Shown here piece after piece: positions 54,761 through 64,000 of a DNA stretch of 64,000 bases. Position 1 is the stretch's first letter, and each line of letters opens with the position of its first letter. Below the pieces are notes generated by a model, which was given only the letters and a program-made list of their open reading frames with translations, was not told the origin of the DNA and made no database searches. A program made the translations under genes and the position numbers. This DNA is from Buttiauxella brennerae ATCC 51605 (GTDB lineage: Bacteria > Pseudomonadota > Gammaproteobacteria > Enterobacterales > Enterobacteriaceae), in assembly GCF_001654925.1 (NCBI RefSeq), contig NZ_LXER01000020.1:124001-188000 (forward strand). Direction: 5' to 3'.

Positions 54761-55783
54761 TTACAATGGTGTTCCGCAACTAAGCGTGGGCGGAATTTCG
54801 ATACATTGAATCTTCGTGTCGCCCGAATCAATGATTGAAAAAGCCGCTTCCAGCATGGCCGGAACATCCTGCCTGATCATATCAATATCATGCCCAAGCA
54901 GCGGCACAAACGGGTCCCAGTCAAAACATCCCATCGGCGGCTGTCTCTCGCCTGTTTGTCCTCGCGCAGACAACCACTGGACGACACCTTCCAGTGAAAT
55001 GGTGGAGTTAACGAACAAACCGTAGAGGCCATCTTCTGGCGGCGTAAATTCCGCAAGCGTCTCCTGAACATGTTTTGGCGAATAACCATCGATATAAATG
55101 TTCTTCGCTGACACCACCAGCCCCGCTTCCTGATGGGCATCTCTAAACCCACGCAGGCGTTCACGTGTGTTGTGATCGTTGCGCCGCCCACCAACAAACG
55201 TCAGCGAAATTTTTTGCCCAAGGCGTTTTTCCGCATTGAGCAAAATACGCTCGGTAAGTAGCTTTGCGCCGCCATAGTTATCAGAAATAACCGACGGAGC
55301 CAGCGTGCCAGGTAAGTCGAGGTTTAAGGTATGGACGCCTGCCTGAGAGCATAGCTCGGAGATTTCATCAGGCCGGGTCGCCCCGGTGGCAATCACCCAT
55401 TCCACCTGCCACGAAAGCATGGTGCGCACGGCGTCAATTTCCAGTTCTGGGTTACGACGGGTGCAGGTAATGATCGGGAAAAGACCGCGTTCACGGGCCA
55501 TCTCTTCAAATTTTTCAACGATTGAACCGAAATAACGGTTGTCGTATTTCGGCACAATCATGCCAATAACCCGCGATTTTTCTTTGCGCAGCAAACTGGC
55601 CTGCCGGTTCACGGCGTAGCCCTGCTCCTGCGCGACTTGAGTGACCTTTTCCGCCAGTTTTGCGCTGATCCGGCGCTTCTTCCAGTTGCCGTTCAGAATT
55701 GCGCTTACCGCACTCGCTGAAACGCCTGTCAGTTCCGCCAAATCGTAAATGGTAATTTTCTTCGTTTTCCTGGCGCGTATCAC
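54761..55783 (-). CDS. rbtR: LacI-family ribitol operon repressor
   Basis: 340-residue LacI/GalR-type repressor: N-terminal headpiece KKITIYDLAELTGVSASAVSAILNG (about residues 8-32) followed by a periplasmic-binding-protein-like sensor domain (VIGMIVPKYDNRYFGSIVEKFEEMA, SLTFVGGRRNDHNTRERLRGF). It starts with GTG 9 bases after GGAGA. It is divergent from rbtD across 122 bp that contain the 18-bp palindrome. By homology of position with Klebsiella it should be inactivated by ribitol or D-ribulose; the inducer is not readable from sequence. Confidence 0.85.
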   Translation of the reverse strand: MIRARKTKKITIYDLAELTGVSASAVSAILNGNWKKRRISAKLAEKVTQVAQEQGYAVNRQASLLRKEKSRVIGMIVPKYDNRYFGSIVEKFEEMARERGLFPIITCTRRNPELEIDAVRTMLSWQVEWVIATGATRPDEISELCSQAGVHTLNLDLPGTLAPSVISDNYGGAKLLTERILLNAEKRLGQKISLTFVGGRRNDHNTRERLRGFRDAHQEAGLVVSAKNIYIDGYSPKHVQETLAEFTPPEDGLYGLFVNSTISLEGVVQWLSARGQTGERQPPMGCFDWDPFVPLLGHDIDMIRQDVPAMLEAAFSIIDSGDTKIQCIEIPPTLSCGTPL

Positions 55784-55840
55784 AAATTTTTCTCTCCGTT
55801 TTTAATCATGCTTGCTGCAAATTTCATCTGGTGCTAAATC

Positions 55841-55858
55841 TGCTCTATCGATTGAGCA
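55841..55858. promoter_or_regulatory. Candidate RbtR operator upstream of rbtD
   Basis: TGCTCTATCGATTGAGCA is an 18-bp even-centred palindrome (core ATCGAT) symmetric except at one pair, the hallmark of LacI-family operators. It sits in the rbtR/rbtD divergent region, 47 bp before the rbtD ATG, and recurs upstream of the ABC operon at 45203. Confidence 0.75.
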
Positions 55859-55905
55859 AAAATGATTACATCCCAAAATTCTGACCCACTGAAAAGGATT
55901 ATAAA

Positions 55906-56655
55906 ATGAAAAACGCCGTACCCTCTATGAATAGCTCTCTTGACGGAAAAGTTGCTGCGATTACCGGTGCCGCTTCTGGTATTGGTCTTGAGTGTGCCAG
56001 AACTTTACTGGCTGCTGGCGCGAAAGTTGTGCTGATTGACCGCGACGGCGAAAAGCTGCAAAAACTGACCGCTGAAATGGGTGAAAATGCCTTTCCGCTG
56101 GTGGTCGATTTAATGCAACCACAGCAGGTCGACAATATTCTCGACGGCATTTTGAAACTCGCCGGGCGCCTGGATATCTTCCATGCCAACGCCGGGGCAT
56201 ATATTGGCGGCCCAATAGCTGAGGGCGATCCGGATGTCTGGGATCGCGTCCTCAATCTCAATATTAATGCCGCATTCCGCAGTGTTCGCGCAGTTCTGCC
56301 TCATCTTATCGCACAGAAATCGGGTGATATCATCTTCACCAGTTCGATTGCAGGCGTGGTGCCTGTGATTTGGGAGCCGATTTATACCGCCTCAAAATTT
56401 GCCGTGCAGGCATTTGTTCACTCAACGCGTCGCCAGGTTGCGCAATATGGTGTGCGTGTGGGCGCAGTGTTGCCAGGCCCGGTGGTTACCGCTCTGCTCG
56501 ATGACTGGCCGAAAGAAAAAATGGAAGAAGCGCTGGCAAACGGTAGCCTGATGCAGCCGATTGAAGTCGCTGAGTCCGTGCTGTTTATGGTCACCCGCAA
56601 TAAAAATGTGACCGTCCGTGATTTGGTCATTCTGCCAAACAGCGTGGATTTGTAA
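55906..56655 (+). CDS. rbtD: Ribitol 2-dehydrogenase
   Basis: Short-chain dehydrogenase oxidising ribitol to D-ribulose with NAD. It has 249 residues, the length of Klebsiella RbtD, and is very similar along its whole length by recollection ([43 protein letters not shown]). The cofactor glycine motif is at residues 20-27, the NAG motif near 95, the catalytic Ser in the SSIAGVVPV strand, and the Tyr-x3-Lys pair in [11 protein letters not shown] near residue 160. AAGGA precedes the ATG by eight bases. Confidence 0.95.
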   Translation: MKNAVPSMNSSLDGKVAAITGAASGIGLECARTLLAAGAKVVLIDRDGEKLQKLTAEMGENAFPLVVDLMQPQQVDNILDGILKLAGRLDIFHANAGAYIGGPIAEGDPDVWDRVLNLNINAAFRSVRAVLPHLIAQKSGDIIFTSSIAGVVPVIWEPIYTASKFAVQAFVHSTRRQVAQYGVRVGAVLPGPVVTALLDDWPKEKMEEALANGSLMQPIEVAESVLFMVTRNKNVTVRDLVILPNSVDL

Positions 56656-56669
56656 TCCCAGGGGAACGG

Positions 56670-58298
56670 GTGACAAAGATGAGAAATGAAACTGTAGAGA
56701 AAAATACCATTATCGGCGTGGATGTCGGATCCGGAAGCGTGCGCGCCGGGATTTTCGATCTTTCAGGCCATTTACTTGCCCATGCGACGCAACCGATCAC
56801 CACGTTTCGAAGCTCCGGTAAAAAAGTTGAGCAGTCGAGCAATGAAATCTGGCGGGCCGTGTGTCAGACCATTCGTGAAGTAGTAAGCGCTGCGGGTGTA
56901 TTGCCTACGAGCGTCAGCGGCATTGGCTTTGATGCGACCTGTTCGTTAGTGGTGTTGGGGAAAGATGGCGCGCCGCTGCCCGTAAATGATGCGAACGAAG
57001 CCGAACGCAATATTATTGTCTGGATGGATCACCGCGCCACCGAACAGGCCGAACGCATTAACCAGACGCAGCATCCAGTTTTACAGTACGTCGGCGGCAA
57101 AATTTCACCGGAAATGGAAACGCCAAAAATCCTCTGGCTGAAAGAGAATCGTCGGGAGATTTACGACAACGCCTGGCAATTCTTTGATCTGGCGGATTTT
57201 CTTACCTGGCGTTCCACGGGCGATCTGGCACGATCGACCTGCACCGTGACCTGCAAATGGACCTATCTGTCCCATGAAAAACGTTGGGATCCAGATTATT
57301 TCCGCACCATTGGGCTTGATGAACTGGCACAGGAAGATTTTTTACGAATCGGCCAGGAGATCAAAGAACCGGGCACGCCATGCGGCCAAGGCCTAAGTGC
57401 CGCAGCAGCGGACGAGATGGGTTTACTGGTTGGGACACCTGTTGCTATCGGCATGATTGACGCCCACGCCGGGGGCATCGGAACTGCGGGTGTCGACAAA
57501 GGCGCTTTGCATAATCTGGCGTGGGTGTTTGGTACTTCCGCCTGCACGATGACTTCCACGCAAGATCCCGTTTACATTCCAGGCGTCTGGGGGCCGTACT
57601 ACAGTGCAATGGTTCCGGGAATGTGGCTAAGCGAAGGCGGCCAAAGTGCTGCGGGTGCGGCAATCGATCAGCTTGTCACTTTCCATCCTGCGGCGGCGGA
57701 AGCCAAAAAACAGGCGCAAGCGCTTGATGTGCCGCTCCCGGTTTACCTTGCGGATTTGGCGCTGGCTAAAATCACCGATCCTTCCCGCGCGATAGAAATG
57801 GCTCGCGGCCTGCATGTGGTGCCAGAGTTTTTAGGCAACCGCGCGCCGTTTGCCGATCCGCAAGCTAAAGCTGTTATTGCCGGGTTAGGTATGGAGCGTG
57901 ACCTGGATAACCTGATTGCCCTGTATGTCGCCGGGCTGTGCGGGATTGGCTATGGCCTGCGCCAAATTGTTGATGCGCAGCGTCAGCAAGGCGTAAAGAC
58001 CGATAAAATTGTGATTAGCGGTGGCGCAGGCCAGCACCCGCTGGTGCGTCAGTTGCTGGCAGATGCCTGCGATTTGCCGATCATCACCACAAAATGCAGC
58101 GAGCCGGTACTGCTGGGGTCAGCCATTCTGGGAGCCGTTGCCGGAAAAGTGGCGTCAACCGTACAAGAGGCCATGGCCTCCATGACGCAATTAGACAGGC
58201 AATTTGAACCGCAAGAGGCGTATCGCCAGACACACCACGCCCGCTATGAAAGTTATAAACTTTTGCAGCAGACCGCTAAGGCGATTCGGGATAACTGA
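56670..58298 (+). CDS. rbtK: D-ribulokinase
   Basis: FGGY-family kinase converting D-ribulose to D-ribulose 5-phosphate. It has 542 residues from a GTG at 56670 (AGGGGA just upstream); an ATG three codons later is possible. IGVDVGSGSVRAGIFD (about residues 15-30), VWMDHRATEQAERIN, GMIDAHAGGIGTAG and ISGGAGQHPLVRQLLADACDLP are typical of the ribulokinase group (YpCarbK/FGGY type, not AraB). It lies 14 bp after rbtD and is the last gene of the operon: no rbtT follows, only a hairpin and then convergent yfcD. Confidence 0.92.
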   Translation: MTKMRNETVEKNTIIGVDVGSGSVRAGIFDLSGHLLAHATQPITTFRSSGKKVEQSSNEIWRAVCQTIREVVSAAGVLPTSVSGIGFDATCSLVVLGKDGAPLPVNDANEAERNIIVWMDHRATEQAERINQTQHPVLQYVGGKISPEMETPKILWLKENRREIYDNAWQFFDLADFLTWRSTGDLARSTCTVTCKWTYLSHEKRWDPDYFRTIGLDELAQEDFLRIGQEIKEPGTPCGQGLSAAAADEMGLLVGTPVAIGMIDAHAGGIGTAGVDKGALHNLAWVFGTSACTMTSTQDPVYIPGVWGPYYSAMVPGMWLSEGGQSAAGAAIDQLVTFHPAAAEAKKQAQALDVPLPVYLADLALAKITDPSRAIEMARGLHVVPEFLGNRAPFADPQAKAVIAGLGMERDLDNLIALYVAGLCGIGYGLRQIVDAQRQQGVKTDKIVISGGAGQHPLVRQLLADACDLPIITTKCSEPVLLGSAILGAVAGKVASTVQEAMASMTQLDRQFEPQEAYRQTHHARYESYKLLQQTAKAIRDN

Positions 58299-58322
58299 TT
58301 GAGTGCTGATTTAGTACAGATA

Positions 58323-58353
58323 CCCGCCCCGGATAAACATTCTCCGGGGCGGG
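58323..58353. terminator. Hairpin between rbtK and yfcD
   Basis: Perfect 10-bp GC-rich arms CCCGCCCCGG and CCGGGGCGGG around an 11-base loop, between convergent genes. There is no T-run, so termination is probable but not certain. It marks the right edge of the pentitol island. Confidence 0.65.
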
Positions 58354-58368
58354 CTGACGCGAGATGAA

Positions 58369-58914
58369 TTACTCAGTCGCAGCAGCGTGCTGAGATTCAT
58401 TCTTCGCATTGCGGGTCATCCACAACGCCAGTGCTTTAAGAGAGTCCGGCGTAAAGTCGTCACAGCGGGCTGTAATCTCTTCCGGCGACATCCAGCATAC
58501 TTCGCTGACTTCTTCTTCCTGCAACGCAAACGGGCCATGAGAAACGCAGCTAAACAGGCTTCCCCATACGCGGCAGTTGGTGTCCTCAAAGTAGAACTGA
58601 CCATGCTCGGCTAATGGCACACCGGCAATACCCAACTCCTCTTCAGCTTCACGACGTGCTGAGTCCAGCAGTTGCTCATCAGCCTGGACTACGCCACCAG
58701 CGGTAGCATCCAGCATGCCCGGCATAAAATCTTTAGTCTCGGTACGACGTTGCACCAAAATCTTACCCATGCCGTCATGCACAACGATATAAGTCGCGCG
58801 ATGGCGCAAACGCTGCGCGCGCATTTGCTCGCGGCTTGCTTGCGCGATTACTTCATTGTCTTCATTGACAATATCTACCCATTCCATGCCAACAAAATGA
58901 CTCTGTTCCGCCAT
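58369..58914 (-). CDS. yfcD: Nudix hydrolase YfcD
   Basis: Putative nucleoside-diphosphate-linked hydrolase of 181 residues (180 in E. coli); substrate unknown. The Nudix box [24 protein letters not shown] fits G-x5-E-x7-REUxEExGU at about residues 72-94 and shows all catalytic glutamates. It is followed upstream by yfcE on the same strand. Confidence 0.95.
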   Translation of the reverse strand: MAEQSHFVGMEWVDIVNEDNEVIAQASREQMRAQRLRHRATYIVVHDGMGKILVQRRTETKDFMPGMLDATAGGVVQADEQLLDSARREAEEELGIAGVPLAEHGQFYFEDTNCRVWGSLFSCVSHGPFALQEEEVSEVCWMSPEEITARCDDFTPDSLKALALWMTRNAKNESQHAAATE

Positions 58915-58971
58915 TGGGGAAACCTTATTCAGGGCGCTCTTTGGCGCGTTAGATGTTCAACTCACGGTAAG

Positions 58972-59523
58972 TTACGGGGTAATCTCGACCTGTGCAATAA
59001 CCCCAGTGTTATTCAGTGCGTGAACGCTCAGAACACCATCGTTTAGCATGCCATAACTCGCTTCAAAGCCGCCTTTAGGGATACTCACCGAGCCCGGATT
59101 AAAGAGATAGACCGTATCTTGCTTCTCAGCCAGTGGAAGATGAGTATGACCAAAAACCAAAACATCATTTTCTGCCAGCGGCGGCAATTTATCCGGGTTA
59201 TACAGGTGACCGTGCGTCACAAACAAACGTTGGTCTGCCATCAGTATTTGCTGCCAGGGTGCCGTAATCGGAAAATGGAGCAGCATTTGGTCAACTTCGC
59301 TGTCACAGTTACCCCTTACCGCAATAATTCTGTCCGCAATGCTATTGAAGCGCTCAGCAACAGCGCCCGGATTGTAGCCCACCGGTAGCGCATTTCGCGG
59401 CCCATGATTCAGTATATCACCCAGTAATATCAGCCATTTAGCGCCACTGCGCTCAAAATGGGCCAGCACTTGCTCTGTAGCAGGTAACGAGCCGTGAATA
59501 TCCGAGGCAAACATCAGCTTCAT
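58972..59523 (-). CDS. yfcE: Metallophosphodiesterase YfcE
   Basis: Calcineurin-like phosphodiesterase, active on artificial phosphodiesters in E. coli; natural substrate unknown. It has 183 residues. Metal motifs are seen in order: ASDIHGS (residues 6-12), LLGDILNHG, VRGNCDSEVD, THGHLYNP and FGHTHLP. Confidence 0.95.
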   Translation of the reverse strand: MKLMFASDIHGSLPATEQVLAHFERSGAKWLILLGDILNHGPRNALPVGYNPGAVAERFNSIADRIIAVRGNCDSEVDQMLLHFPITAPWQQILMADQRLFVTHGHLYNPDKLPPLAENDVLVFGHTHLPLAEKQDTVYLFNPGSVSIPKGGFEASYGMLNDGVLSVHALNNTGVIAQVEITP

Positions 59524-59579
59524 AAAGCCCTATTCCTGTTAATGATAAGCGGGATTATCATAGCGAATTATGGGGCTAA

Positions 59580-60255
<676 letters not shown>

Positions 60256-60375
60256 TGAACATATAGTGGAAAATGGCATCTGTCACTTGAGCAAAAGTCA
60301 TCTACCCGGCAAGTTTTTCAAAAAGTCTATACTCCATAGGTTTAAGAAAAATACTGCTATCAGGATGGGAATGAC

Positions 60376-61005
60376 ATGATTGATCTTTACTACGCACCGA
60401 CACCAAACGGCCATAAAATCACGCTATTTCTGGAAGAGACGGGTCTGGAGTACGCCATTCATCGTATTGATATTGGCAAAGGAGATCAGTTTCAGCCTGC
60501 TTTTTTAGCGATTTCCCCGAACAATAAAATTCCGGCGATCATCGACCACCATCCCGTTGACGGCGGTGGCCCTTTGAGCTTGTTCGAATCAGGTGAAATC
60601 CTGCTTTATCTGGCAGAAAAGACCAATGAGTTATTAAGCAAAGACCTGCGCGAGCGCGCCCACACGTTGCAATGGCTATTCTGGCAAGTCGGTGGGTTTG
60701 GCCCGATGCTCGGGCAGAATCATCATTTTAACCACTTCGCCCCACAGCCCGTGCCGTATGCCATCGAACGTTACCAGGTTGAAACCCAACGTTTGTATGG
60801 CGTGCTCAATAAACAGCTCGAGAAAACCCCGTGGCTGGGCGGTAATGAATACAGCATTGCCGATATCGCCACTTATCCGTGGACCGTTTCACATGAGCGC
60901 CAGCGCATCAATCTGGCGCATTTCCCTGCCGTTCAAAACTGGTTTGAGCGAATCCGCTCGCGCCCGGCAACCGAACGCGCGTATGAAAAAGCGCAGCAAA
61001 ACTAA
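60376..61005 (+). CDS. yfcG: Disulfide-bond oxidoreductase YfcG (Nu-class GST-like)
   Basis: GSH-dependent disulfide reductase of the Nu class. The 209 residues show YYAPTPNGHKITLFLEETGLEYAIH with the Thr and Asn that bind GSSG in E. coli YfcG, NNKIPAIIDH, and the LFESGEILLYLAEKT motif. The GST C-terminal domain contains ADIATYPW. Confidence 0.95.
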   Translation: MIDLYYAPTPNGHKITLFLEETGLEYAIHRIDIGKGDQFQPAFLAISPNNKIPAIIDHHPVDGGGPLSLFESGEILLYLAEKTNELLSKDLRERAHTLQWLFWQVGGFGPMLGQNHHFNHFAPQPVPYAIERYQVETQRLYGVLNKQLEKTPWLGGNEYSIADIATYPWTVSHERQRINLAHFPAVQNWFERIRSRPATERAYEKAQQN

Positions 61006-61096
61006 ACCTTGTGCGCCTGACCCCGGGCGCAATTTTTTTCCTCCTCTAATTTGGGTATAGTCTGGAAGGAAAATAACTAAATGGAGCACGCCTGCA

Positions 61097-61465
61097 ATGT
61101 CATCCCCACAACCAGACGCGATTATCCGCATCAAAAATTTACGCCTGCGCACCTTCATTGGCATCAAGGAAGAAGAAATTGCCAATCGCCAGGATATTGT
61201 TATTAACGTCGCTATTCATTACCCGGCAGACAAAGCCCGCGCCAGTGAAGACATCAACGACGCGCTCAACTATCGCACTATCACCAAACAAATCATCCAG
61301 TTGGTCGAGAACCATCGCTTCTCATTACTGGAAAAATTAACTCAGGATGTGCTCGACATCGCATGCGACCATCCGTGGGTATCTTATGCTGAGGTAGAAA
61401 TCGATAAACTTCACGCGCTGCGGTATGCCGACTCGGTATCAATGACCATGAGTTGGCGCAAGTAA
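61097..61465 (+). CDS. folX: Dihydroneopterin triphosphate 2'-epimerase
   Basis: Epimerises 7,8-dihydroneopterin triphosphate to the monapterin form; a paralogue of FolB in the tunnelling fold. It has 122 residues (120 in E. coli). [29 protein letters not shown] and the conserved pterin-binding Glu of the C-terminal strand region are typical. Confidence 0.95.
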   Translation: MSSPQPDAIIRIKNLRLRTFIGIKEEEIANRQDIVINVAIHYPADKARASEDINDALNYRTITKQIIQLVENHRFSLLEKLTQDVLDIACDHPWVSYAEVEIDKLHALRYADSVSMTMSWRK

Positions 61466-61487
61466 GCGCAAACAACTGGAGACGAGC

Positions 61488-62381
61488 ATGCAGATACTGA
61501 TTACCGGCGGAACCGGCTTGATTGGCAGCCATCTGGTACCACGCTTGCTGGAATTAGGGCACGATGTCACGGTCGTCACCAGAAATCCCGACAAAGCGCG
61601 AACGCTTTTTGACCCCAAAGTCACATTCTGGAAAGGGTTGAACGACCGTCAGAATCTTGATGGGTTCGATGCGGTGATCAATCTTGCAGGCGAACCGATT
61701 GCCGACAAACGCTGGACCGAGTCGCAAAAACAGCGCTTGTGCCAAAGCCGCTGGCAAATCACCGAACGCCTGGTTGAGCTGTTTAAAGCTAGCCAGACGC
61801 CGCCATCAGTGCTTATATCCGGCTCAGCCGCCGGATATTACGGTGACCTCGGTGAAGTGGTTGTCAACGAAGATGAACCACCACACAATGAATTTACCCA
61901 TAAGCTGTGCGCCCGTTGGGAGCAAATCGCCTGCGGTGCGCAAAGCGAGCAGACACGTGTCAGCCTGCTGCGTACCGGCGTAGTGTTAGCGCCCAAAGGC
62001 GGGATTCTGGCAAAACTGCTGCCGATATTCCGTTTAGGTCTGGGTGGGCCAATGGGTGACGGGCGGCAGTATCTGGCGTGGATTCATATCGACGATATGG
62101 TAAACGGTATTTTGTGGCTGTTGGATAACGACCTGCGTGGGCCGTTTAACATGGTTTCGCCCTATCCGGTTCGTAACGAACAGTTCTCTCATGCTCTCGG
62201 CCACGTCCTGAATCGCCCGGCATTTGTGCGAGCGCCTGCAACAGCCGTCAGATTGATGATGGGTGAATCATCGGTGTTGGTATTGGGCGGGCAACGCGCG
62301 TTGCCTAAGCGGCTTGAAGAGTCCGGGTTTGGTTTCCGTTGGTATGACCTTGAAGAAGCATTGGGGGATCTGGTGCGGTAA
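61488..62381 (+). CDS. yfcH: Epimerase family protein YfcH
   Basis: Extended SDR of the sugar nucleotide epimerase-like family with a C-terminal DUF1731 domain; function unknown. It has 297 residues, as in E. coli. The NAD motif is [11 protein letters not shown] at residues 6-16, [10 protein letters not shown] sits near the active site, and the C-terminus ends [21 protein letters not shown]. It lies 22 bp after folX. Confidence 0.94.
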   Translation: MQILITGGTGLIGSHLVPRLLELGHDVTVVTRNPDKARTLFDPKVTFWKGLNDRQNLDGFDAVINLAGEPIADKRWTESQKQRLCQSRWQITERLVELFKASQTPPSVLISGSAAGYYGDLGEVVVNEDEPPHNEFTHKLCARWEQIACGAQSEQTRVSLLRTGVVLAPKGGILAKLLPIFRLGLGGPMGDGRQYLAWIHIDDMVNGILWLLDNDLRGPFNMVSPYPVRNEQFSHALGHVLNRPAFVRAPATAVRLMMGESSVLVLGGQRALPKRLEESGFGFRWYDLEEALGDLVR

Positions 62382-62387
62382 CAAATG

Positions 62388-62438
62388 CCCTCATCCCGGC
62401 CTTCTCCCCCAGGATAAGGAGAAAGCCAGGGAGAGGGG
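62388..62438. repeat. Degenerate REP-like element, yfcH/hisP
   Basis: Contains CCCTCATCCCGGCCTTCTCC and GGAGAAAGCCAGGGAGAGGGG, a diverged relative of the paired units at 6888-6972 and 37516-37601, between convergent genes. Confidence 0.7.
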
Positions 62439-62441
62439 AAA

Positions 62442-63215
62442 TTACTTCAGCGAACCCGACAAGAACTGCTGCAGACGGGCGCTTTTCGGGTTACCAAACA
62501 ACTCTTCTGGCGTGCCCTCTTCTTCGATTAAACCCTGATGCAAGAAAATCACATGGTTTGAAACGTGGCGCGCAAAATCCATCTCGTGCGTGACCACCAC
62601 CATGGTTTTCCCCTCTTCGGCGAGTTTCTGCATAATACGCAGCACTTCACCTACCAGTTCAGGGTCGAGCGCAGAAGTTGGCTCATCGAACAGTAACACT
62701 TCGGGCTCCATCGCCAGTGCGCGGGCGATGGAGACACGCTGCTGCTGACCACCAGAAAGATGCACAGGATATTTCACCTGCTGGCGCTCGTCGATACCCA
62801 CTTTCGCCAGATACTTAATCGCACGCTCTTTCGCTTCTTGTTTGCTCAGGCCCAGCACCTGAATCGGCGCTTCCATCACGTTTTCCAGCACCGTCATGTG
62901 ACTCCACAAGTTGAAATGCTGGAATACCATCGTCAGACGTGTGCGCAGTAAGCGGAGTTGGTTTTTGTCGGCGACTTTCAATTGCCCGTCGGTATCGCGC
63001 ACCAGGTTAATATTCTGGTTATTGACGACAATCGTCCCTTCACTCGGTTTTTCGAGGAAGTTAATGCAACGCAAAAAAGTACTTTTGCCTGAACCTGATG
63101 AACCAATAATACTTATCACATCGCCCGCATTGGCTTGTAGAGAAACCCCTTTCAGCACTTCATGTTGGCCATAACGCTTATGCAGGTCGGTAACGCTTAA
63201 TTTTTTATCAGTCAT
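62442..63215 (-). CDS. hisP: Histidine/lysine-arginine-ornithine ABC transporter ATPase
   Basis: ATP-binding subunit for the HisQM permease, serving HisJ and ArgT binding proteins. From the ATG at 63215 it is 257 residues, the E. coli length; another ATG directly precedes it. Walker [10 protein letters not shown] (about residues 39-47), [31 protein letters not shown], and the switch His in [13 protein letters not shown] are complete. Confidence 0.97.
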   Translation of the reverse strand: MTDKKLSVTDLHKRYGQHEVLKGVSLQANAGDVISIIGSSGSGKSTFLRCINFLEKPSEGTIVVNNQNINLVRDTDGQLKVADKNQLRLLRTRLTMVFQHFNLWSHMTVLENVMEAPIQVLGLSKQEAKERAIKYLAKVGIDERQQVKYPVHLSGGQQQRVSIARALAMEPEVLLFDEPTSALDPELVGEVLRIMQKLAEEGKTMVVVTHEMDFARHVSNHVIFLHQGLIEEEGTPEELFGNPKSARLQQFLSGSLK

Positions 63216-63225
63216 CATTGAACAC

Positions 63226-63942
63226 TCAATGTGTTGAGCTTGGTTTAATATGCTGCAACCAGCGTTGCTCAGCCTTGCGGAACAATCTAATCAGCACATA
63301 AGAAATACACAGATACAGCACTGCTGCAATCCCAAAAGCGGTAAACGGCTGGTAGGTGGCAGAGTTGATATCACGGGCGATCTTCAGGAGATCCGGCACC
63401 GTGGCGGTAAACGCCAGTGCTGTGGAGTGCAGCATCAAAATCACTTCGTTGCTGTACGCAGGCAGTGCGATACGCAGCGCTGAAGGCAAAATAATGCAGC
63501 GATACATTTTGAATGGCGAGAAACCATATGCGCGCCCGGCTTCAATTTCACCATGCGGTACAGCACGGATAGCCCCGGCAAAAATTTCGGTGGTGTACGC
63601 ACAAGTATTCAGCGTCAGCGCGAGGACAGTACAGTTCAGGCCGCTGCGGAAAAACTCATTGAGCAGCACAGTGCCTTTTACCACTTCCAGCGTGTACATG
63701 CCGGAGTAGAACACCAGCAACTGCACATACAGCGGCGTGCCACGGAAAATATAGGTAAACAGCCAGATTGGGAAGGCGATAAATTTGTTGCTTGAGACGC
63801 GGCCAATGGCCAGAAACAGCGCCATAATCCCGCCCATCACCACCGAGGAAATCAACAGCCACAGCGTGATAGCCACCCCGGTGAAGCGATAGCCGTCAGT
63901 CCACAGTAACGCTTTCCAGTATTCGTGGAAAATTTCCATCAT
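63226..63942 (-). CDS. hisM: Histidine ABC transporter permease HisM
   Basis: Inner-membrane permease subunit, 238 residues as in E. coli, with about five membrane helices. The EAA loop [26 protein letters not shown] that contacts HisP is near residues 150-175. Its ATG overlaps the hisQ stop by 4 bp. Confidence 0.97.
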   Translation of the reverse strand: MMEIFHEYWKALLWTDGYRFTGVAITLWLLISSVVMGGIMALFLAIGRVSSNKFIAFPIWLFTYIFRGTPLYVQLLVFYSGMYTLEVVKGTVLLNEFFRSGLNCTVLALTLNTCAYTTEIFAGAIRAVPHGEIEAGRAYGFSPFKMYRCIILPSALRIALPAYSNEVILMLHSTALAFTATVPDLLKIARDINSATYQPFTAFGIAAVLYLCISYVLIRLFRKAEQRWLQHIKPSSTH

Positions 63943-64000
63943 AGCTCAGCCCTCTTCACGCCAACCGAGTAACGGCGTTCAAGCCAGAGCAATACACCAT
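63939..64000 (-). CDS. hisQ: Histidine ABC transporter permease HisQ (3' end only)
   Basis: Only the last 20 or so codons are inside the window; they read [19 protein letters not shown] then stop, matching the E. coli HisQ C-terminus. The rest continues past the right end of the window. The TGA overlaps the hisM start. Confidence 0.9.
   Translation of the reverse strand, partial: GVLLWLERRYSVGVKRAEL

Noticed and set aside
60287-60296. TTGAGCAAAA upstream of yfcG, matching half of the RbtR-type operator
   Set aside because: The left half-site is absent and yfcG has no link to pentitols; a 10-base match is probably chance.

Overview
The window is a chromosomal segment from a member of the Enterobacteriaceae. 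Nearly every core gene reads as a close relative of its Escherichia/Klebsiella counterpart, in protein length and in operon structure. I cannot name the species. No plasmid or phage hallmark, transposase, tRNA, rRNA or CRISPR array is visible.

Layout. (1) 1-12.2 kb: TCA-cycle block, sucDCBA and sdhBADC on the minus strand and gltA divergent on the plus strand. (2) 12.2-17.6 kb: an unrecognised lipoprotein gene, then nei, pxpC, pxpB, ybgI and phrB on the minus strand. Two genes found here in E. coli are absent: pxpA (between pxpC and nei) and dtpD (between ybgI and phrB). (3) 17.7-33.0 kb: the complete nuoA-N respiratory complex I operon (minus), followed by lrhA, alaA, yfbR, yfbS, hxpA, yfbU and yfbV. 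In E. coli blocks 2 and 3 lie far apart, so the phrB/nuoN boundary at about 17.6 kb is a rearrangement junction relative to E. coli. (4) 41.5-45.0 kb: ackA-pta. (5) 45.1-58.3 kb: an accessory pentitol island between pta and yfcD, where E. coli has yfcC. (6) 58.4-64.0 kb: yfcD, yfcE, yfcF, yfcG, folX, yfcH, hisP, hisM and the end of hisQ, in E. coli order.

The island carries a D-arabinitol operon (dalD-dalK-dalT plus a HAD phosphatase, with divergent dalR), a ribitol operon (rbtD-rbtK with divergent LacI-type rbtR), and a three-gene sugar ABC transporter. The ribitol operon has no MFS transporter gene rbtT. An 18-bp operator-like palindrome upstream of rbtD (55841-55858) recurs with 15 of 18 matches upstream of the ABC transporter (45203-45220), 10 kb away. 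This suggests that RbtR controls both and that the ABC system is the ribitol importer, a different solution from the classical Klebsiella pathway. Both pathways would end in pentose-phosphate intermediates (D-ribulose 5-phosphate and D-xylulose 5-phosphate).

The core operons contain several dispersed palindromic elements: REP-like pairs (sucA/sdhB, yfbR/yfbS, yfcH/hisP) and a longer palindromic family (nuoA/nuoB, nuoF/nuoG, ackA/pta). The copy at nuoA/nuoB runs into the end of nuoA and supplies its last residues, giving a C-terminal extension over E. coli NuoA.

All homology statements rest on recognising protein sequences and motifs; no database search was run.
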